Source: Nilaparvata lugens
Lineage: Eukaryota; Arthropoda; Insecta; Hemiptera; Delphacidae
Length of the DNA: 64,000 nt
Direction of reading: 5' to 3'
Assembly: GCF_014356525.2 (NCBI RefSeq)
Contig: NC_052509.1
Coordinates: forward strand, 33,964,584-34,028,583
How positions within the stretch are numbered: position 1 is the first letter of the stretch; each line of letters starts with the position of its first letter. The translations under genes were made by a program, and so were the position numbers. Positions 23,925 through 36,410 of the stretch are shown one piece after another. The notes beneath the pieces are model-generated. The model was given only the letters and a program-made list of their open reading frames with translations. It made no database searches and was not told where the DNA came from.

Positions 23925-24710
23925 GAAAGAGTTAGGGGTTAGGTTTTATTTAGGTTATATTTAATAATGTTTTTTTAGGATAGGTTAGGTTTTTGCTTAA
24001 AAATTGCAATATGCTAGAAGGGGCTAGGGTCCAGGTAGAGTTATGTTTTTTTATGTTTCAAAGGTAAAGGATAGGTTAGGGGGTTAGGATTTTTCTCTGA
24101 ACCACATGTTTGTGAACATGTTCATGAAATGAACCACATTTTTGTGAACATGTTCATGAAATGAACCAAATGTTTATGTTTTGTTCTAAAGATGATGAAC
24201 AAATCTAAAGTATTAAATGTGAATGGGTTGGAGGTTAGGTTTTATTCAGGTTATATTAATAATGTGTTATTAGGATAGGTTAGGTTTTTGCTTTGAATTG
24301 CAATATGCTAGAAGGGGCTAGGGTCCAGGTAGAGTTATGTTTTTTTATGTTTCAAAGGTAAAGGATAGGTTAGGGGGTTAGGATTTTGCTCTGAAATCTA
24401 AATTATTAAATGTGAAGGGGTTAGGGGTTAGGTTTTTTTGGATTATATTTAATAATGTTCCATAAGGTTAGGTTAGGTTTTTGCTTTAAAATTGCAATAT
24501 GCTAGAAAGGGCTAGGGTCCAGGTAGAATTATGCTTTTTGATATATTTTCAAAAGTGGAAAGATAGGTTAGGATTTTGCTTTGAAATTGCAATATGCTGG
24601 AAGGGATAAGAGTTTTTTTAAATAGTTATGTTTATTGATGTTTTAAATGTAAAAGGGGAGGTTGAGGGTTCGGTTTTTGTTTTGAAATTACAATATGCTG
24701 ACTTAGTTAT
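23925..24710. repeat. AGGTT-rich satellite-like tandem repeats
   Basis: Units of roughly 160-290 bp, each built from (g)ggttaggttttt, ttgcaatatgctagaaggggc, tagggtccaggtagagttatg and aaaggataggttagg, repeat about four times (near 23930, 24225, 24410, 24540). The first unit also carries an inner duplication gaaccacat.tttgtgaacatgttcatgaaat. It resembles the insect telomeric motif TTAGG in words but not in regular period. Confidence 0.8.
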
Positions 24711-25141
24711 AGTGTTTTTTAACATCAGTTAAATAACAACTGTTATATTTTATTAATTATATTTTTCAAAAGTACTCTTTCTTTTATTAAATAAAATAAT
24801 AATATATCGATTATTATATTGAAGTAAATGATAATTATCATTGGATAATAATATTTTCATCAAATAGAATGACGATTGGCTCCAGTTACAGTGCTCGGTA
24901 ACCATCATCACAAAGAACGTTACATTCAAAGAACTGACTGAATGGAACGGGAAAAACCCGTTGCTAACGCATGCGCGATACGCTGCTGTCTGAGACAGAG
25001 AGTGGTTTGTCTATTCGCCATCTTCAAACAATCTCTTTTATGATTTTTGATTTTGTATTGTCATGTTTTCTGTGTGGTAGTCATTAGTTTGTATCTTTGC
25101 AGCTGGAGCGCTAGTGGTCCACTGCCGACCTGATACATAGC
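24711..25141. other. Intergenic stretch before the first BEL element
   Basis: AT-rich to 24870, then mixed composition. No gene was recognised. The final bases before the LTR include ggagcgctagtgg, a word also found in the LTR (ggagcgctggtgc). Confidence 0.4.
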
Positions 25142-25632
25142 TGTTAAATCTGGCATTTTCAGTCACCACTTGTTTTGGTCGCCGCCTCTTGGAGCGCTGG
25201 TGCTTGTGTGTCACCACTTGTTTTGTTTACTGCCGCTTGGAGCGCTGGTGCTTGTGTTCACAGTTGCCCTGGCTTACCCTGTCGATTTTGATAGTTTTAA
25301 TTTTTATTCGTCAAGTTTGTCATTTCAATCGATTTATCAATTAGATTTATTATACTTAGTTCAGCATTAGTCCTATTTTAGCCTATTTTAGCATTATTCA
25401 TTTATATTTGCCATTTTTCTGCTGGTGGGTTCATTGTTTCACACAGTTTGTACACTGCTTTGTAGGCTGAGATCCTCCTGCTCCTCTCGATGGAATGGCT
25501 GAAGAAAGTGTATTTCCAAGTTTCAAAATTATCCTTTTTAATCTAAAAGTGACAAATTCACATTAAAAATGTGTCTCATCAATTCACAAATATCTATTCT
25601 CGATGTGGTATTTCAGTTTTCAACGTCCATCA
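25142..25632 (+). repeat. BEL-1 5' LTR
   Basis: TG...CA ends, 491 bp, and a few percent different from the 3' LTR. It carries two copies of cttggagcgctggtgcttgtg about 55 bp apart. The bases after the LTR do not show an obvious tRNA primer site. Confidence 0.88.
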
Positions 25633-25685
25633 CTCTTTTTTGTTATTTAAATTAATTCTTTTTATAAATTAACTTACCTCAAAAT

Positions 25686-27168
25686 ATGCCTGAGACTAGA
25701 AGCAACTGTGCCCTTCAGGCAGTCATGGCTGAGCAGCGAGATGTGATAAAGCATTTGCGCTGGAATGCAAGAAAACTTAATTTTGAAGCTCCTCTTCCTG
25801 AGGACGCTTATTATGAATTGAAATTATTGCAAACTGATGTCCAAGATTTGAAGGACAGATACATTGAAATAAAAAACAAGCTAGAATCTCTAGACTCAGA
25901 TAATTTTAATGACGAGGAGCATTTTGCTAGCCTAGATGAATTTCTTTCTGTAACAGCTAGCATAAACAAACACATACATAACTTTGAAAAAGCACATGGC
26001 AAGACTGACGCCAATATTGTGCCAGCTCCTGTTGCACAACCCACACTCACTAATAGTAATTTTCGATTACCTGAAATACCTCTTCCGAACTTCGATGATA
26101 ACTTTGACAAATGGCTCGATTTTAAAGCTGGATTTTCTAGTATAATTGTAAACAATGATTTGGTAGAACCTAGAGTTAAGTATCAGTATCTTAAACAGGC
26201 TCTTTCAGGCAAAGCACTGAATCGGATCACTAATTCTCCACTGGGAGATTTTAAGCTAGCATAGAGCTTGCTTACTCAACACTACGACAGCGTAATACTC
26301 ATTGCTGATAGCCATATCTCAGCCATCATGAATCCACCATCACTCAACTCTAAATCTGCACAATCATGGCTGATTGCACTTTATGGCAAACATTTATTGA
26401 TCACCAAAAATTGAATATTACAGTGTTAGAGTCACTTCAACTTGACATCGAGGTAAAAGATCTATTATTCATGCATCTCATAGTTTCTAGGTTTGATGCC
26501 AATACTCTACATGATTGGGAGCAGTCAAACTCCGTTAAGGACAAGACTTCCTTAGACAACCTCTGGACTTTTATGGAGCAACAGCACAAGGTTTCACAAT
26601 ATGTCTCCTTTGGTCTCGGCAGTCATGCACAATCTGCACAACGACCGGTCAACAACCAGTCTGGCAATGGTAAGCCTAGTCATAATTCAATTAACAATAA
26701 TCCTTGTCCCAGCACGTCCTCAACCTTTGTCAAGTATTCTGGATGCTTATTTTGCAATGACACCAATCATAATGTCTTTCTTTGCAATACATTTCTCAAT
26801 ATGGCGCCTACAGCTCATCTAAACGCTGTACACAAAAGAATCTCTGTAGAAACTGTCTTCGACCTTTCAGTAAGGATCACCAATGTTTTGGTGCTTGCAG
26901 AGATTGTGGCAAGGCCCATCACTCATTATTGCATTTCAATAATAGTAAATTTTCCCCAACTGTAGGGAAAAATACTTCTTCAAATAATGCTCACACTCGT
27001 AAACCAAATCGTCAGCAGGCTTCTAAGTCCTCATCGAATTGTTGTTGTTCTGAGTCAAAGCAGTCTGACACACCTAGCTCAGCTGTGTTCACACCTAGCT
27101 CGACTCGTCCAGTCAGTCAAGCATCATCAATTTCAGTGTTTGACACTTCGAGTGTAACAACTCGTTGA
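25686..27168 (+). pseudogene. BEL-1 gag
   Basis: ATG 25686 opens MPETRSNCALQAV, with a helical N-terminus and the BEL gag block LPEIPLPNFDDNFDKWLDFK. TAG stops the frame at 26262-26264; sense resumes as HQKLNITVLESLQLDIEV. Zinc-binding Cys/His knuckles follow in shifted frames: CLFCNDTNHNVFLC near 26746 and CRDCGKAHHSLLHF near 26900. At least one stop and one frameshift break it. Confidence 0.8.
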
Positions 27169-27900
27169 CAAGTTCACAAGCCATCAGAAATTCAAACTGT
27201 GCGCATTCAAACTCACCTAGTTTGCTACAATGAGTTAACATCATGCCCACAGCGCAATTGCATATTTTGAGTAAAAATAATCAAGTATTTCATCTCGCGC
27301 ACTGCTTGATACCAGTAGTGATGCTTGCTTCATTTCCAAGGCTCTTGCTTCTTAATTAGACCTTGACTCTGTGTATTCTAATAATACCATTCACACTATG
27401 TCTGGTACCAGTTCAGCACCTGTGCATACTGCTGCTGTTCTCATACATTCTCCTGACCGAATGTGGTCGAAGGAAGTCAGTTGCATATTAACTGAGAAAA
27501 TTATCCCTAGCATTCCACCATTTGGGCTCAACTTACAAAACTTCAATATTCCACCCAATGTTAAGTTAGCTGATCCTGAATTTCATGTTTCTAAGGGAGT
27601 CGACCTGCTTCTCAGTATTGCTATTTATTCTTCTTTCCAAGCTTGTGGTCAAATTCAGTTAGCTGATGAATGCACTCTTCAAAATACCAAACTGGGTTGG
27701 GTTGTTCGGGGAGCTATTGCGCCTAACATTCTCAATTCATGCGAGCAACCCATTAGCTCAAATTGTGTGTCAACTCATGACATTTCCAGACAATTAGAGA
27801 AGTTTTGGAAAATTGAGGAAGTCCTTCCCAAAGATAGCGTAACTAAGGAGCAGCATCAAATTGAAAAACACTAACTTGATAATGTACAATGAGGACAAGA
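27169..27900 (+). pseudogene. BEL-1 aspartic protease and linker
   Basis: In mixed frames the protease core is seen as LLDTSSDACFISKALA near 27305-27350, with DTSS in place of the usual DTGS. The downstream frame 27371-27874 carries LADPEFHVSKGVDLLLSIA and the NTKLGWVVRG block that precedes BEL reverse transcriptase. Stops lie near 27237, 27354 and 27872. Confidence 0.75.
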
Positions 27901-27946
27901 TGGTCGCTTCTCGGTTGCACTACCTAAAAAAGATAATTTCGATTTA

Positions 27947-29667
27947 TTGGGTCAATCTTGCCATCAAGCACTTGTGCGTTTTTATTCTTTGGAAAAAAGA
28001 CTTGCTACTAATGCTGAATTGTGTTCTCAATATGTAGCCTTTATGGACGAGTATGAATCTCTTGGTCATATGTCTCCTGTACCTGACAGTCAGCCTTATG
28101 AAAAATGTTTTCATATACCACACCACCCAGTTTTCAAGTCCAACTCGACAACTACAAAATTGCACGTAGTTTTCGACGCCTCTGCTGAATCTAATACAGG
28201 AATTTCTTTAAATGAAGCCCTTCATGTAGGTCATACTGTTCAACCTGAACTGTTCGATATAGTTTTGCGTTTTCACACCCACCGCGTTGCTTTCATTGCT
28301 GACATTACTAAAATGTACAGGCAGATTTTGGTGCATCCTGAGGATCAAAATTTGCAGAGAATTTTTTGGCGATCTGATGTTAATGATCCAATTCAGGAGT
28401 ATGTGTTGAACACCGTCAGTTATGGTACTTCTCCTGCCGCATTTCTAGCCACTCGTACACTGAATCATTTAGCTGATATAGATTGCGAACCGAATTCACC
28501 AGTTGCCAATGCCATTAAAATGATTTTTACGTAGATGACTTTATAAGTGGTTGCTCTACTGTTGAACAGGCTATTGACTTATTGCGTCAAATTCGCAACA
28601 CACTGTCCAATGGAGGTTTTGAACTCCACAAATGGTTGTCAAATTCAAATGAAGTACTCAACAGCATTCCTGAACACCTTGTTGAAACTGTATCATCCAA
28701 ACCCCTTTCTGATTCAAATGACAGTATAGTTAAGGCATTAGGATTAATCTGGAACTCAACCTCAGACATTCTAATTATTTCATCCAGTGTAGCTGATGTA
28801 ATCCACAAAACTGCATTCACAAAGAGAGAATTACTCTCATGTATTGCTAGTATTTTTGACCCTCTTGGTCTCATTTCCCCGGTAGTAATTCTGCCTAAAA
28901 TGCTATTTCAAAAATTATGGCCATTGAAACTTGATTGGGACCAAAAATTACCACCTGATTTGTTAGCTGACTGGTTAGCTATTTTGCAAGAGCTTCCTAA
29001 TATTTCAAATATTACAATTCTGCGCTGCATTCTCGCTCCTGAGCCTGATGCTATCCTTGAATTACATGCTTTTGCTGATGCAAGTGTCACTGCTCATGGT
29101 GTCTGCATCTATGTTCGGAGTACAACTTCACAAGGAGTGCATGTTCGCCTCCTCACTGCGAAATCAAAATTAGCGTCACTCAGACCACTTTTGACAATTC
29201 CTAGATTGGAATTACAGGCTGCATTGTTAGCTTTCCGCTTAGTCAATAAAATAATTTCTGCATCTAGAATTTCATTCTCGGGAGTCTTTCTGTGGACTGA
29301 CGCCAAGATAGTCTGTGACTGGCTCAAGGCCGTTCCAAACCGATCTGACATATTTGTCTCGGTCAGAATTTCTGAAATTCAGAATACTACAGCTGATTTT
29401 GGTTGGAATCATGTTAAAACCGATCAGAACCCTGCAGATCTCGTCTCTAGAGGCTGCTCACCAAATCTTTTGATTACTAACACTCTTTGGTGGAACGGAC
29501 CTACTTGGTTGTCTCAACCTCTGAGTACATGGAATAAATTTTCAACCAATTTTTCAACAACCAGAACCACTGTTTCACTTGCTACAAAAATTGATTCTTC
29601 ACCAGTTTTCAATGAACTAATCAATAAATTTTCTAATTATCATAAATTGACTCGTACAACAGCGTAA
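27947..29667 (+). pseudogene. BEL-1 reverse transcriptase and RNase H
   Basis: KLHVVFDASAESNTGISLNE, ADITKMYRQILVHPEDQ and VSYGTSPAAFLATRTL are conserved BEL RT blocks. The catalytic YVDDFISGC lies at 28528 just after a one-base frame change in a T run. Downstream, IFDPLGLISPVVI, AFADASVTAHG, LLTAKSKLASL and IPRLELQAAL mark the connection and RNase H, and WTDAKIVCDWL the next acidic residue. The frame ends at TAA 29665-29667. Confidence 0.88.
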
Positions 29668-30980
29668 TTATTGCGCTATGTGCACAATCTTTGAAATTGT
29701 AAATTTCCCGAATTATTGCACAGGGGTGAATTATCTGACTCCTGACATTCTGACTCCCTCTTTCGTGTTGGCGGACGACTTCAAGAGTCAAAAATGTCAT
29801 TTGATTTTAAACATCAAATTTTGCTTCCGGCTAAGCACAAATTCACTCGGTCTCTTATCAATTCTTGTCATAGATGTTTGCTTCACGCTGGTGTTCAATC
29901 CACAATGGCCAGCATTTGCCAAAAATTTTGGATTTTATCCACTTGTCGTACCGTGAAAAGTGTACTCAAGGCCTGTATCACATGTTTTCGCTTCTCTAGT
30001 TCCTGTACTGAACAAATTATGGGCAATTTACCTGCTGTGCGCATTCAAACCGAATTTCCATTTTATAATTCAGGTATTGACTATGCTGGACCATTCAATT
30101 TGAGATTAGGTACTGCTAAGTCACGTACTTACTCTAAAGCGTATCTTGTAGTCTTTGTATGTATGGCAACTCGCGCTGTGCATGTTGAAGTTGTCTCTGA
30201 GTTATCAACTAAAAGATTCATTGACGCACTTATTCGATTTACCACACGTCGTGGTATACCGTTTTCAATTTCTTTGATAATGCCACTACCTTTGTAGGCG
30301 CTAACAATGAATTGAAAGAACTCTGTGATTTCTTTGCGAATGAATGATCACAGTCTGAAATTCAAAATTTTGTGACATTGTTTAACATTTCCTGGCGTTT
30401 TATCCCTCCACGAGCACCTCACTTTGGTGGATTGTGGGAGAATGCGATAAAAAACTCCAAGAGTATTTTCAAAACTATTTCATTCAACAAAATATTGGAC
30501 TATGAAGATGCAACAATGTTCTCTGCTCAAGTGGAAGCGATTTTGAATTCCAGGCCTCTTGTCCCTCTTTCTGAGGACCCTGAAGACCTGCAATATATTT
30601 CTCCCGGACATTTTCTTATTGGAAGGCCCATTACCGCACTTCCATTTCCGCTACCTGAGACAACTCATATAGATCATCGTTCACGCTGGAAAAATCTTGC
30701 TCTAGCTATGAAAGAGCTCTGGAAAAAATGGTCAACAGAATATCTCGTCACCCAACAAACTAAAGCAAAATGGACTGAGGAATCTGAAAATCTCAAGGTG
30801 GACACCATCGTATTACTCAAAGATCCTGGCACTGTTCCTTCTACATGGCATTTAGCACGCATTGTTGAACTACACCCTGGAAAAGACCAGAAGGTGCGCG
30901 TTGTTAGGTACTTATGGAAACTGGACTTTTCAGGCATGCTATCTCTAGCATCGCTCCTCTGCCTCAAGAAGAAGAATTAG
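29668..30980 (+). pseudogene. BEL-1 integrase
   Basis: An H2C2-type zinc region is visible as INSCHRCLLHAGVQ...CITCFRF, then the core: NSGIDYAGPF (Asp), a broken ...DNATTFVGANNEL (Asp; frame change near 30275 and a stop at 30347) and PPRAPHFGGLWENAIKNSK (Glu). The BEL-specific C-terminal block SPGHFLIGRPI and RSRWKNLALAMKELWKKW follow. It ends at 30980. Confidence 0.88.
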
Positions 30981-31564
30981 ATTAGGTTAGTTATCGCTTA
31001 TGTCTTATTTGCATATTCTCAATTATATTTGTCTTTTTTTTACGTTGGCTTTTACCAACGGCATGTTGTCAGATGCTCATTTTTTAGCATTTATCTGATT
31101 TTTGTATTGTGTCTAATCATCCTTTCATTAATTTATTTGTCCAATGGCATGGCGTCGGACACTAGCATCACTCCTTCATTATCATCAATTTGCAATATTG
31201 TTAGTTTTTATCATCATATTCATATCTTCCTTCTATTTGGAATTTCTTGTATATTTAGTAATTAGATTATCCGCATATTTTGATTAAGTCCTTTGAATTT
31301 GTTTCCCATTAGTGATTCTGCATCATTTTTAAATATATCTGCCATTTCAGCAGAAAGTGGATTTTTGTTCGATCTTGTCTATTTTTGTCATTTGACTTGT
31401 CTTTTGTCTAGTCACATTTTTTTGTAGATACCTTGTATCAAATTTGGTTTATGCCTCCTGCTCCTGTTGTGAGCCTCTCTAATCACCAGATTTAATAAAA
31501 TTGTTGTTTTTATTTGCTCACTTTTTTCTTTTGAGACATCCTTGATGCCTCAAGGGGGACCTTA

Positions 31565-32055
31565 TGTTAAATCTGGCATTTGCAGTCACCACTTGTTTTG
31601 GTCACCACCTCTTGGAGCGCTGGTGCTTGTGTGTCACCACTTGTTTTGGTTGCTGCCGCTTGGAGCACTGGTGCTTGTGTTCACAGTTGCCTTGGCTTAC
31701 CCTGTTGATTTTGATAGTTTTAATTTTTATTTGTCAAGTTTGTCATTTCAATCGATTTATCAATTAGATTTATTATACTTAGTTCAGCATTAGTCCTATT
31801 TTAGCCTATTTTAGCATTATTCATTTATATTTGCCATTTTTCTGCTGGTGGGTTCATTGTTTCACACATTTGGTACACTGCTTTGTAGGCTGAGATCCTC
31901 CTGCTCCTCTCGATGGAATGGCTGAAGAAAGTGTATTTCCAAGTTTCAAAATTATCCTTTTTAATCTAAAAGTGACAAATTTACATTGAAAATGTGTCTC
32001 ATCAATTCACAAATATCTATTCTCGATGTGGTATTTCAGTTTTCAACGTCCATCA
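31565..32055 (+). repeat. BEL-1 3' LTR
   Basis: Same 491-bp length as the 5' LTR, with scattered substitutions, for example gtcgccgcc against gtcaccacc. Equal length with several differences suggests an insertion that is old but not ancient. Confidence 0.88.
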
Positions 32056-34767
32056 TTATTTGTGTCAAAAAACTTGTAAGTAACCAAACTACATTACTCG
32101 CACGCAATGTGCTTTGTCCCTCAACTTCAAATTTTGACATTTATCAAATTTGTGCTTCTAATTCTGAAGAACTGTTGATCCAACAACGATAATATCCAGA
32201 ATGAACTATTTTTACTAGAAGAAAGCTCAGAAGAACTTTATTTTCTGTATTCAATTCTAGCTGTGTCCAAATGATACATGTTAGGTTATTTGTTTCATCA
32301 TGAACTTTATTTGCAATCTCTCACTTGCAAGAACATTTTTGTCAGCAACTGACAATTTTCAATCATCAAGAAAATATATAGTTCCATTACACTCAATGCA
32401 TTAGAAACATCACTTATGCATCAGACATTTCTGCATTGCACTAGTTACTGAGCAAGGTTACAATTTATCCTGCATCTAGGATTTGAAGAAGCTTGTCCAT
32501 GACAATTCTTCCTGGAATTACATCAACTCTTGTAATTTCCTCTCATCATTTGAAATCTACACCATTGTGATTTCTTTTCTCAGTGACTATTGCACACTAT
32601 TTTGGCCACCAGTTGCCACCTCATTGTAACCTAGAACTGTTCATGTTTGAAATTGCTTTATTGGGTCGCGGCTATCAATCTACTTGTATGCTGCTAAGTT
32701 ACATTGCGCCTGCCATGTGTACACCTTCATTGACAAATTGAACTATCATCACCATTGTGGTTAATCAGAATTTGTGTGTGCTTCGACCATATTACCACAA
32801 CAATTTACATTTGTGATCTACTTACTTACCTGGAGTTACTAGTTTTCTCTAACAACATCTTGTCCATGCATAAGCCTACGCATTATAGCACAACACCTGC
32901 CGTGATGACATCTGTAATCATCATCCTACCAACTTAGATTCAATTCTATCTCCATCTGTAACAAACCTACTGAGTTGTAGCGCTTAGTACAGCACCCTTG
33001 TTACCATAATTACCTGCTGCTGGTCACACTTAGAGTGGATTCAACTTCTGCACGGCTCCCTGCCGTCTTACTGCTGGTCTGTCTGAAGATTCAGCACAGT
33101 TTGCCGCCGACGCCGCCCTGGTACTTGGTTCCACGGCTCCCTGCCATCCTGTTGCCGGTTCTGTCTGGGTATCTGGTCCAATTCAACGCTGACGCCTACC
33201 TGGTGTCCAGCCCATGGGCATCGCAGACCTCCCAGAAATCCTACTGGTTTTCTTTAAGCCAGCTGGTGAAGACATCTAATCTCTTAGTTAAGTATTTTGT
33301 TCCATGCTCCTGTGCACTTACTGATTCATTGTTCAAACCATTTTCATTTACATTTGTTTTTAGAAACATTTATTAATTACATTTTTTTTTAAATTTACTT
33401 TTTTAAGTTGTATATTCAAAGTTAGAATTTTCCGCGGTCCCAATTATTCGTCACGGTCCCTTTTTAATTTCTCTTGTCTTGCGGAAGACTCTCAATATTT
33501 GTCTGTTTATGCAACAGCTGGAATTTCATTAATTACATGATTTTTGTGACTAGGAGTTCTACAATAAATTCAAAAAAATTGTATTTTGAAGATTCTGAAT
33601 TCTCTTTTTATTTGTCAACATAATTGTCCAACTGTGTGGACCCACCATTGTATGTACATGCTTTACTATTCTAAAGAAATAAAACAAACCAAATTACACT
33701 TTTTAGAAGGTCTGTTACGTATTCATGATCATTATAATATTCTTTATGATTCTAATCCTTGTATGTCATTTAGCCTACCTGTTCCAAGATGGTACTATAA
33801 ATTCATATATTCAATTTCAACTACAGCTGATCAATAACTCTCTTAAATATCATTCCTTTTTGGCTTACCAGAGTATTTTATGAGGACAGTTTGGGTGGTC
33901 TCATTGAGAGTTGCAATTCAGATCTTGACGACTCTTAATGTCACAATCATTGCAGTCCGCTTAGAAGATTGGAGGTTATGCTTCAATTTCGCCCAAATTA
34001 CTTAATAGCATTGTTGCTGCATATTTTTATTTATCTTTGTTTTAGTTTTTTGGATATTTTCTGAAGCCATAGTCATTTTATTATTGTATTTGTCAATTTG
34101 TTGTTTGGCTTCTGGATATATTTGCATCTTTTCAAACATCAATTTTATTGGTGACTTCTTGATCATGGTAGCACTTGCATGCTGCCCATTTCCTTCCTGT
34201 TGTTCATTAGTTTTCATGTCCAGCATCAACTTCGTGTGTGTCTCCAATTTTTCTCATCTTTCGTGAGAATAACTTTCACCTTGCCCTGTTTGCTTGTTTT
34301 ATTTGTTGGAGACATTTCATCGGTTCTTTGAAGCCATCAACCTTAAAATTTGGACAATTAGTTTGTTTGTTATTTCATTTCTAATTTTTCAACGTGTTAG
34401 TGAACTCTTGTGTGTGTGTGCACGCGCGCTTCCTTGTACAATTTCTAAGTTACAACTTGAACTCTCATCTTTTGTGAAAATAATTTTCACCTCACCTTGT
34501 TTGCTTGTTTTATTTGTTGGAGACATTTCATCAGTTCTTTGGAGCCATCAACCTTAAAATTTGGACAATTAGTTCATTTGTTATTTCAATTTTAATTTTT
34601 CAATGTGTTCATGAACTCTTGTGTGTGTGTACACTTCCTTGTACAATTGTAAGTTACAACTTGAACTCTCATCTCTTGTGAAAATAGTTTTCACCTCGCC
34701 CTGTTTGTTTATTTCAATTGTTGGATATTCTCGACTGGTTCTGTGGAACTATTATTAGTTTTTCAAG
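32056..34767. other. T-rich stretch without a recognised gene
   Basis: The plus strand is strongly pyrimidine-rich. Around 33030-33290 composition becomes GC-richer and the phrase cacggctccctgcc occurs twice (33050 and 33135), so this may be a piece of an old gene or element. Open frames on either strand show no motif I know. It directly joins the left end of the Polinton inverted arm at 34768. Confidence 0.4.
34250..34720. repeat. ~210-bp tandem repeat, a little over two units
   Basis: ctcatctttcgtgagaataac (34254), ctcatcttttgtgaaaataa (34463) and ctcatctcttgtgaaaatag (34670) begin successive units. Each contains tttgttggagacatttcatc or a relative, ccttaaaatttggacaatta and a gtgtgtgtgt run. 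Copies differ by several percent. Confidence 0.8.
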
Positions 34768-34951
34768 ATTTGAACACTTGTTTCAGTTTTACATTTTTTT
34801 TTCCACTGCGGCATTCTCAAAATGGCTGCTTGTGTGCATCACTGCGTCTGTCTACAAGTTTAAATTTGTTTCACATATTGCAGACTCTTGTTTTACATCG
34901 AGTGCTAACCTTGTTTAGTAATTCTTTATTTGAAATTTTGGGACTGAATGT

Positions 34952-35179
34952 TTACCCATCATTCACTCTATTGTTAATTATTGATATATTGCCAGTATCA
35001 CTGATTAATGTGACTCTCAATTGTGAATCCCATTTTACAAGTATTGCAACTGAATATTTCCAAAACTTGGGAAATATTTCCTTTGAAACTTTGATTGAAA
35101 ACTCTTCCTCTACAACTGGCTGCTGTTTCATCAGCATTTCAAACAAGTTGGAATCTTGTTTCTCTCCTGATGTGTCCAT
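34952..35179 (-). CDS. 75-residue hypothetical protein, left copy
   Basis: I do not recognise it. It encodes MDTSGEKQDSNLFEMLMK... and ends ...ISIINNRVNDG, with mixed charge, no signal peptide and no membrane segment. An identical ORF lies in the right arm at 41169-41396. Because the arms are nearly identical throughout, conservation between copies does not prove that it is coding. It could be a small Polinton gene or a chance frame. Confidence 0.35.
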   Translation of the reverse strand: MDTSGEKQDSNLFEMLMKQQPVVEEEFSIKVSKEIFPKFWKYSVAILVKWDSQLRVTLISDTGNISIINNRVNDG

Positions 35180-35811
35180 TTGAGCTACTGGAAGCTCACA
35201 ATGTCTTTGAAGGCCCTGGACCAAACCGGGACCTTGACTCTGGCCTATTCGAGCTAAATTGGAAGCTCACGCTGTCTTTGAAGGCCCTAGACCAAACAGG
35301 ACCTTGGCTCTTGCATTATGTTCCACAGCTAAGTATTCTGTATCACCTACTTTGTATTTTAATACTGTCCTAATCTATTGTTTTTTATCTTTCAGGTTAG
35401 GAATTTATTGTTGTTCATAGTCAACTTTACTTTATTTTTGAGTTATATTGCTCATCCAAATTGCTCTTGAGAATTGTTTGTCAGTTTTTTGTAATCAATT
35501 CATCAATGTTCTGTGAACATTGCAATTATCAATCCTATTTAATTCTTTGTTATTACTCAGTAGTTACATTCTGAGACTTCAAGGAAGCTTTTTTGCTCGA
35601 AATCTGACTGACAGTCAAGAGTTCAATCAAACTGTTTATCAATATTATGCATGTGTAAAAAATTGAGCTCTTTTGCTGTACAAGCATCCCAGTTGTTACT
35701 GTTAAAGTGTTTTCTCTGACAATATGTAAGTATAATTGGAATGAACTAGCATATCTAAAAATACTTACATATTCTCAGACCTATTTCACTCGGAGCAGGG
35801 TATCTTAATAC

Positions 35812-36132
35812 TCAATGTCTATAGTTACCATGAAACTGTCTTAAGAATATGCGATTCCCACTCACATTCAATTCCCATGAATGAGAATCAAAACTTCTGA
35901 TGTTATCCTCATTCAAAACCACTGAATATTCTTTTGGTAACTTAATAGTGTGTTTAAAGTCACCTTCACTATCAATATCGATAATTTTAAGGTGAATTTC
36001 GCCATTATTGGCAAATGTTACCTCCGTTACTACAAATCAATCAAAAGGATAAAATTCATAACCCCAATCAGCTAGTGGATTTGCTTCTACAGAGAACTCA
36101 TTGAAACTTCTCCAATCAAAATAGTGAGACAT
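35812..36132 (-). pseudogene. 106-codon Polinton ORF with internal TGA, left copy
   Basis: From ATG 36132 the frame reads MSHYFDWRSFNEFSVEANPL, hits TGA at codon 32 and continues to a stop at 35814-35812. Downstream sense includes FANNGEIHLKIIDID and WELNVSGNRIFLRQF, a beta-rich pattern. The right-arm copy (40216-40536) carries the same TGA, so the nonsense change predates the duplication. Family unknown; position beside the coiled-coil gene suggests a virion accessory protein, by context only. Confidence 0.55.
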
Positions 36133-36410
36133 TGTGAGCTTGTCAGTTGACTGTTTAGAGAGAAGTGACGCACGTGCTATGCCCCCTCTTGGTGAATGTT
36201 TCCCCCTTCCCAAATTCTATAGATAAGAGTGTACGCCTTCATATAACTCCTACATAAAACTGTTACATTCAATCATAGACGCATGAAAAAATGTATAGTC
36301 TGATTTATCATCTTGAAGTAGCATGTGTTTGTGTTAGCAAGAAAACCGTTAAAGTTCACTGTACTTCAAATTTCTCCCTCATATGCCAAGTGTTATCCTT
36401 TCACAAGATT

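Larger units (their letters stand above)
25142..32055 (+). mobile_element. BEL/Pao LTR retrotransposon 1, full length but decayed
   Basis: The element is 6914 bp with two 491-bp LTRs (25142-25632 and 31565-32055), both TGTTAAATC...CCATCA. A purine-rich cctcaagggggacctta precedes the 3' LTR. Coding order is gag, protease, RT, RNase H, integrase in one original frame, as in BEL/Pao. It is now broken by several stops and frameshifts. The 5-bp flanks (atagc and ttatt) do not match. Confidence 0.9.

Noticed and set aside
23925..24710. A telomere or telomeric array (TTAGG)n
   Set aside because: The words occur but not in a 5-base period; units are 160-290 bp and composite.
25170..25370. ORF with leucine-rich sequence in the first LTR, also at 31542-31793
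   Set aside because: It lies inside the LTR repeat and is present only because both LTRs are copies.
34002..34247. 81-residue Lys/Gln-rich minus-strand ORF
   Set aside because: T-rich DNA gives Lys/Asn/Gln-rich open frames by composition; no motif or repeat support.
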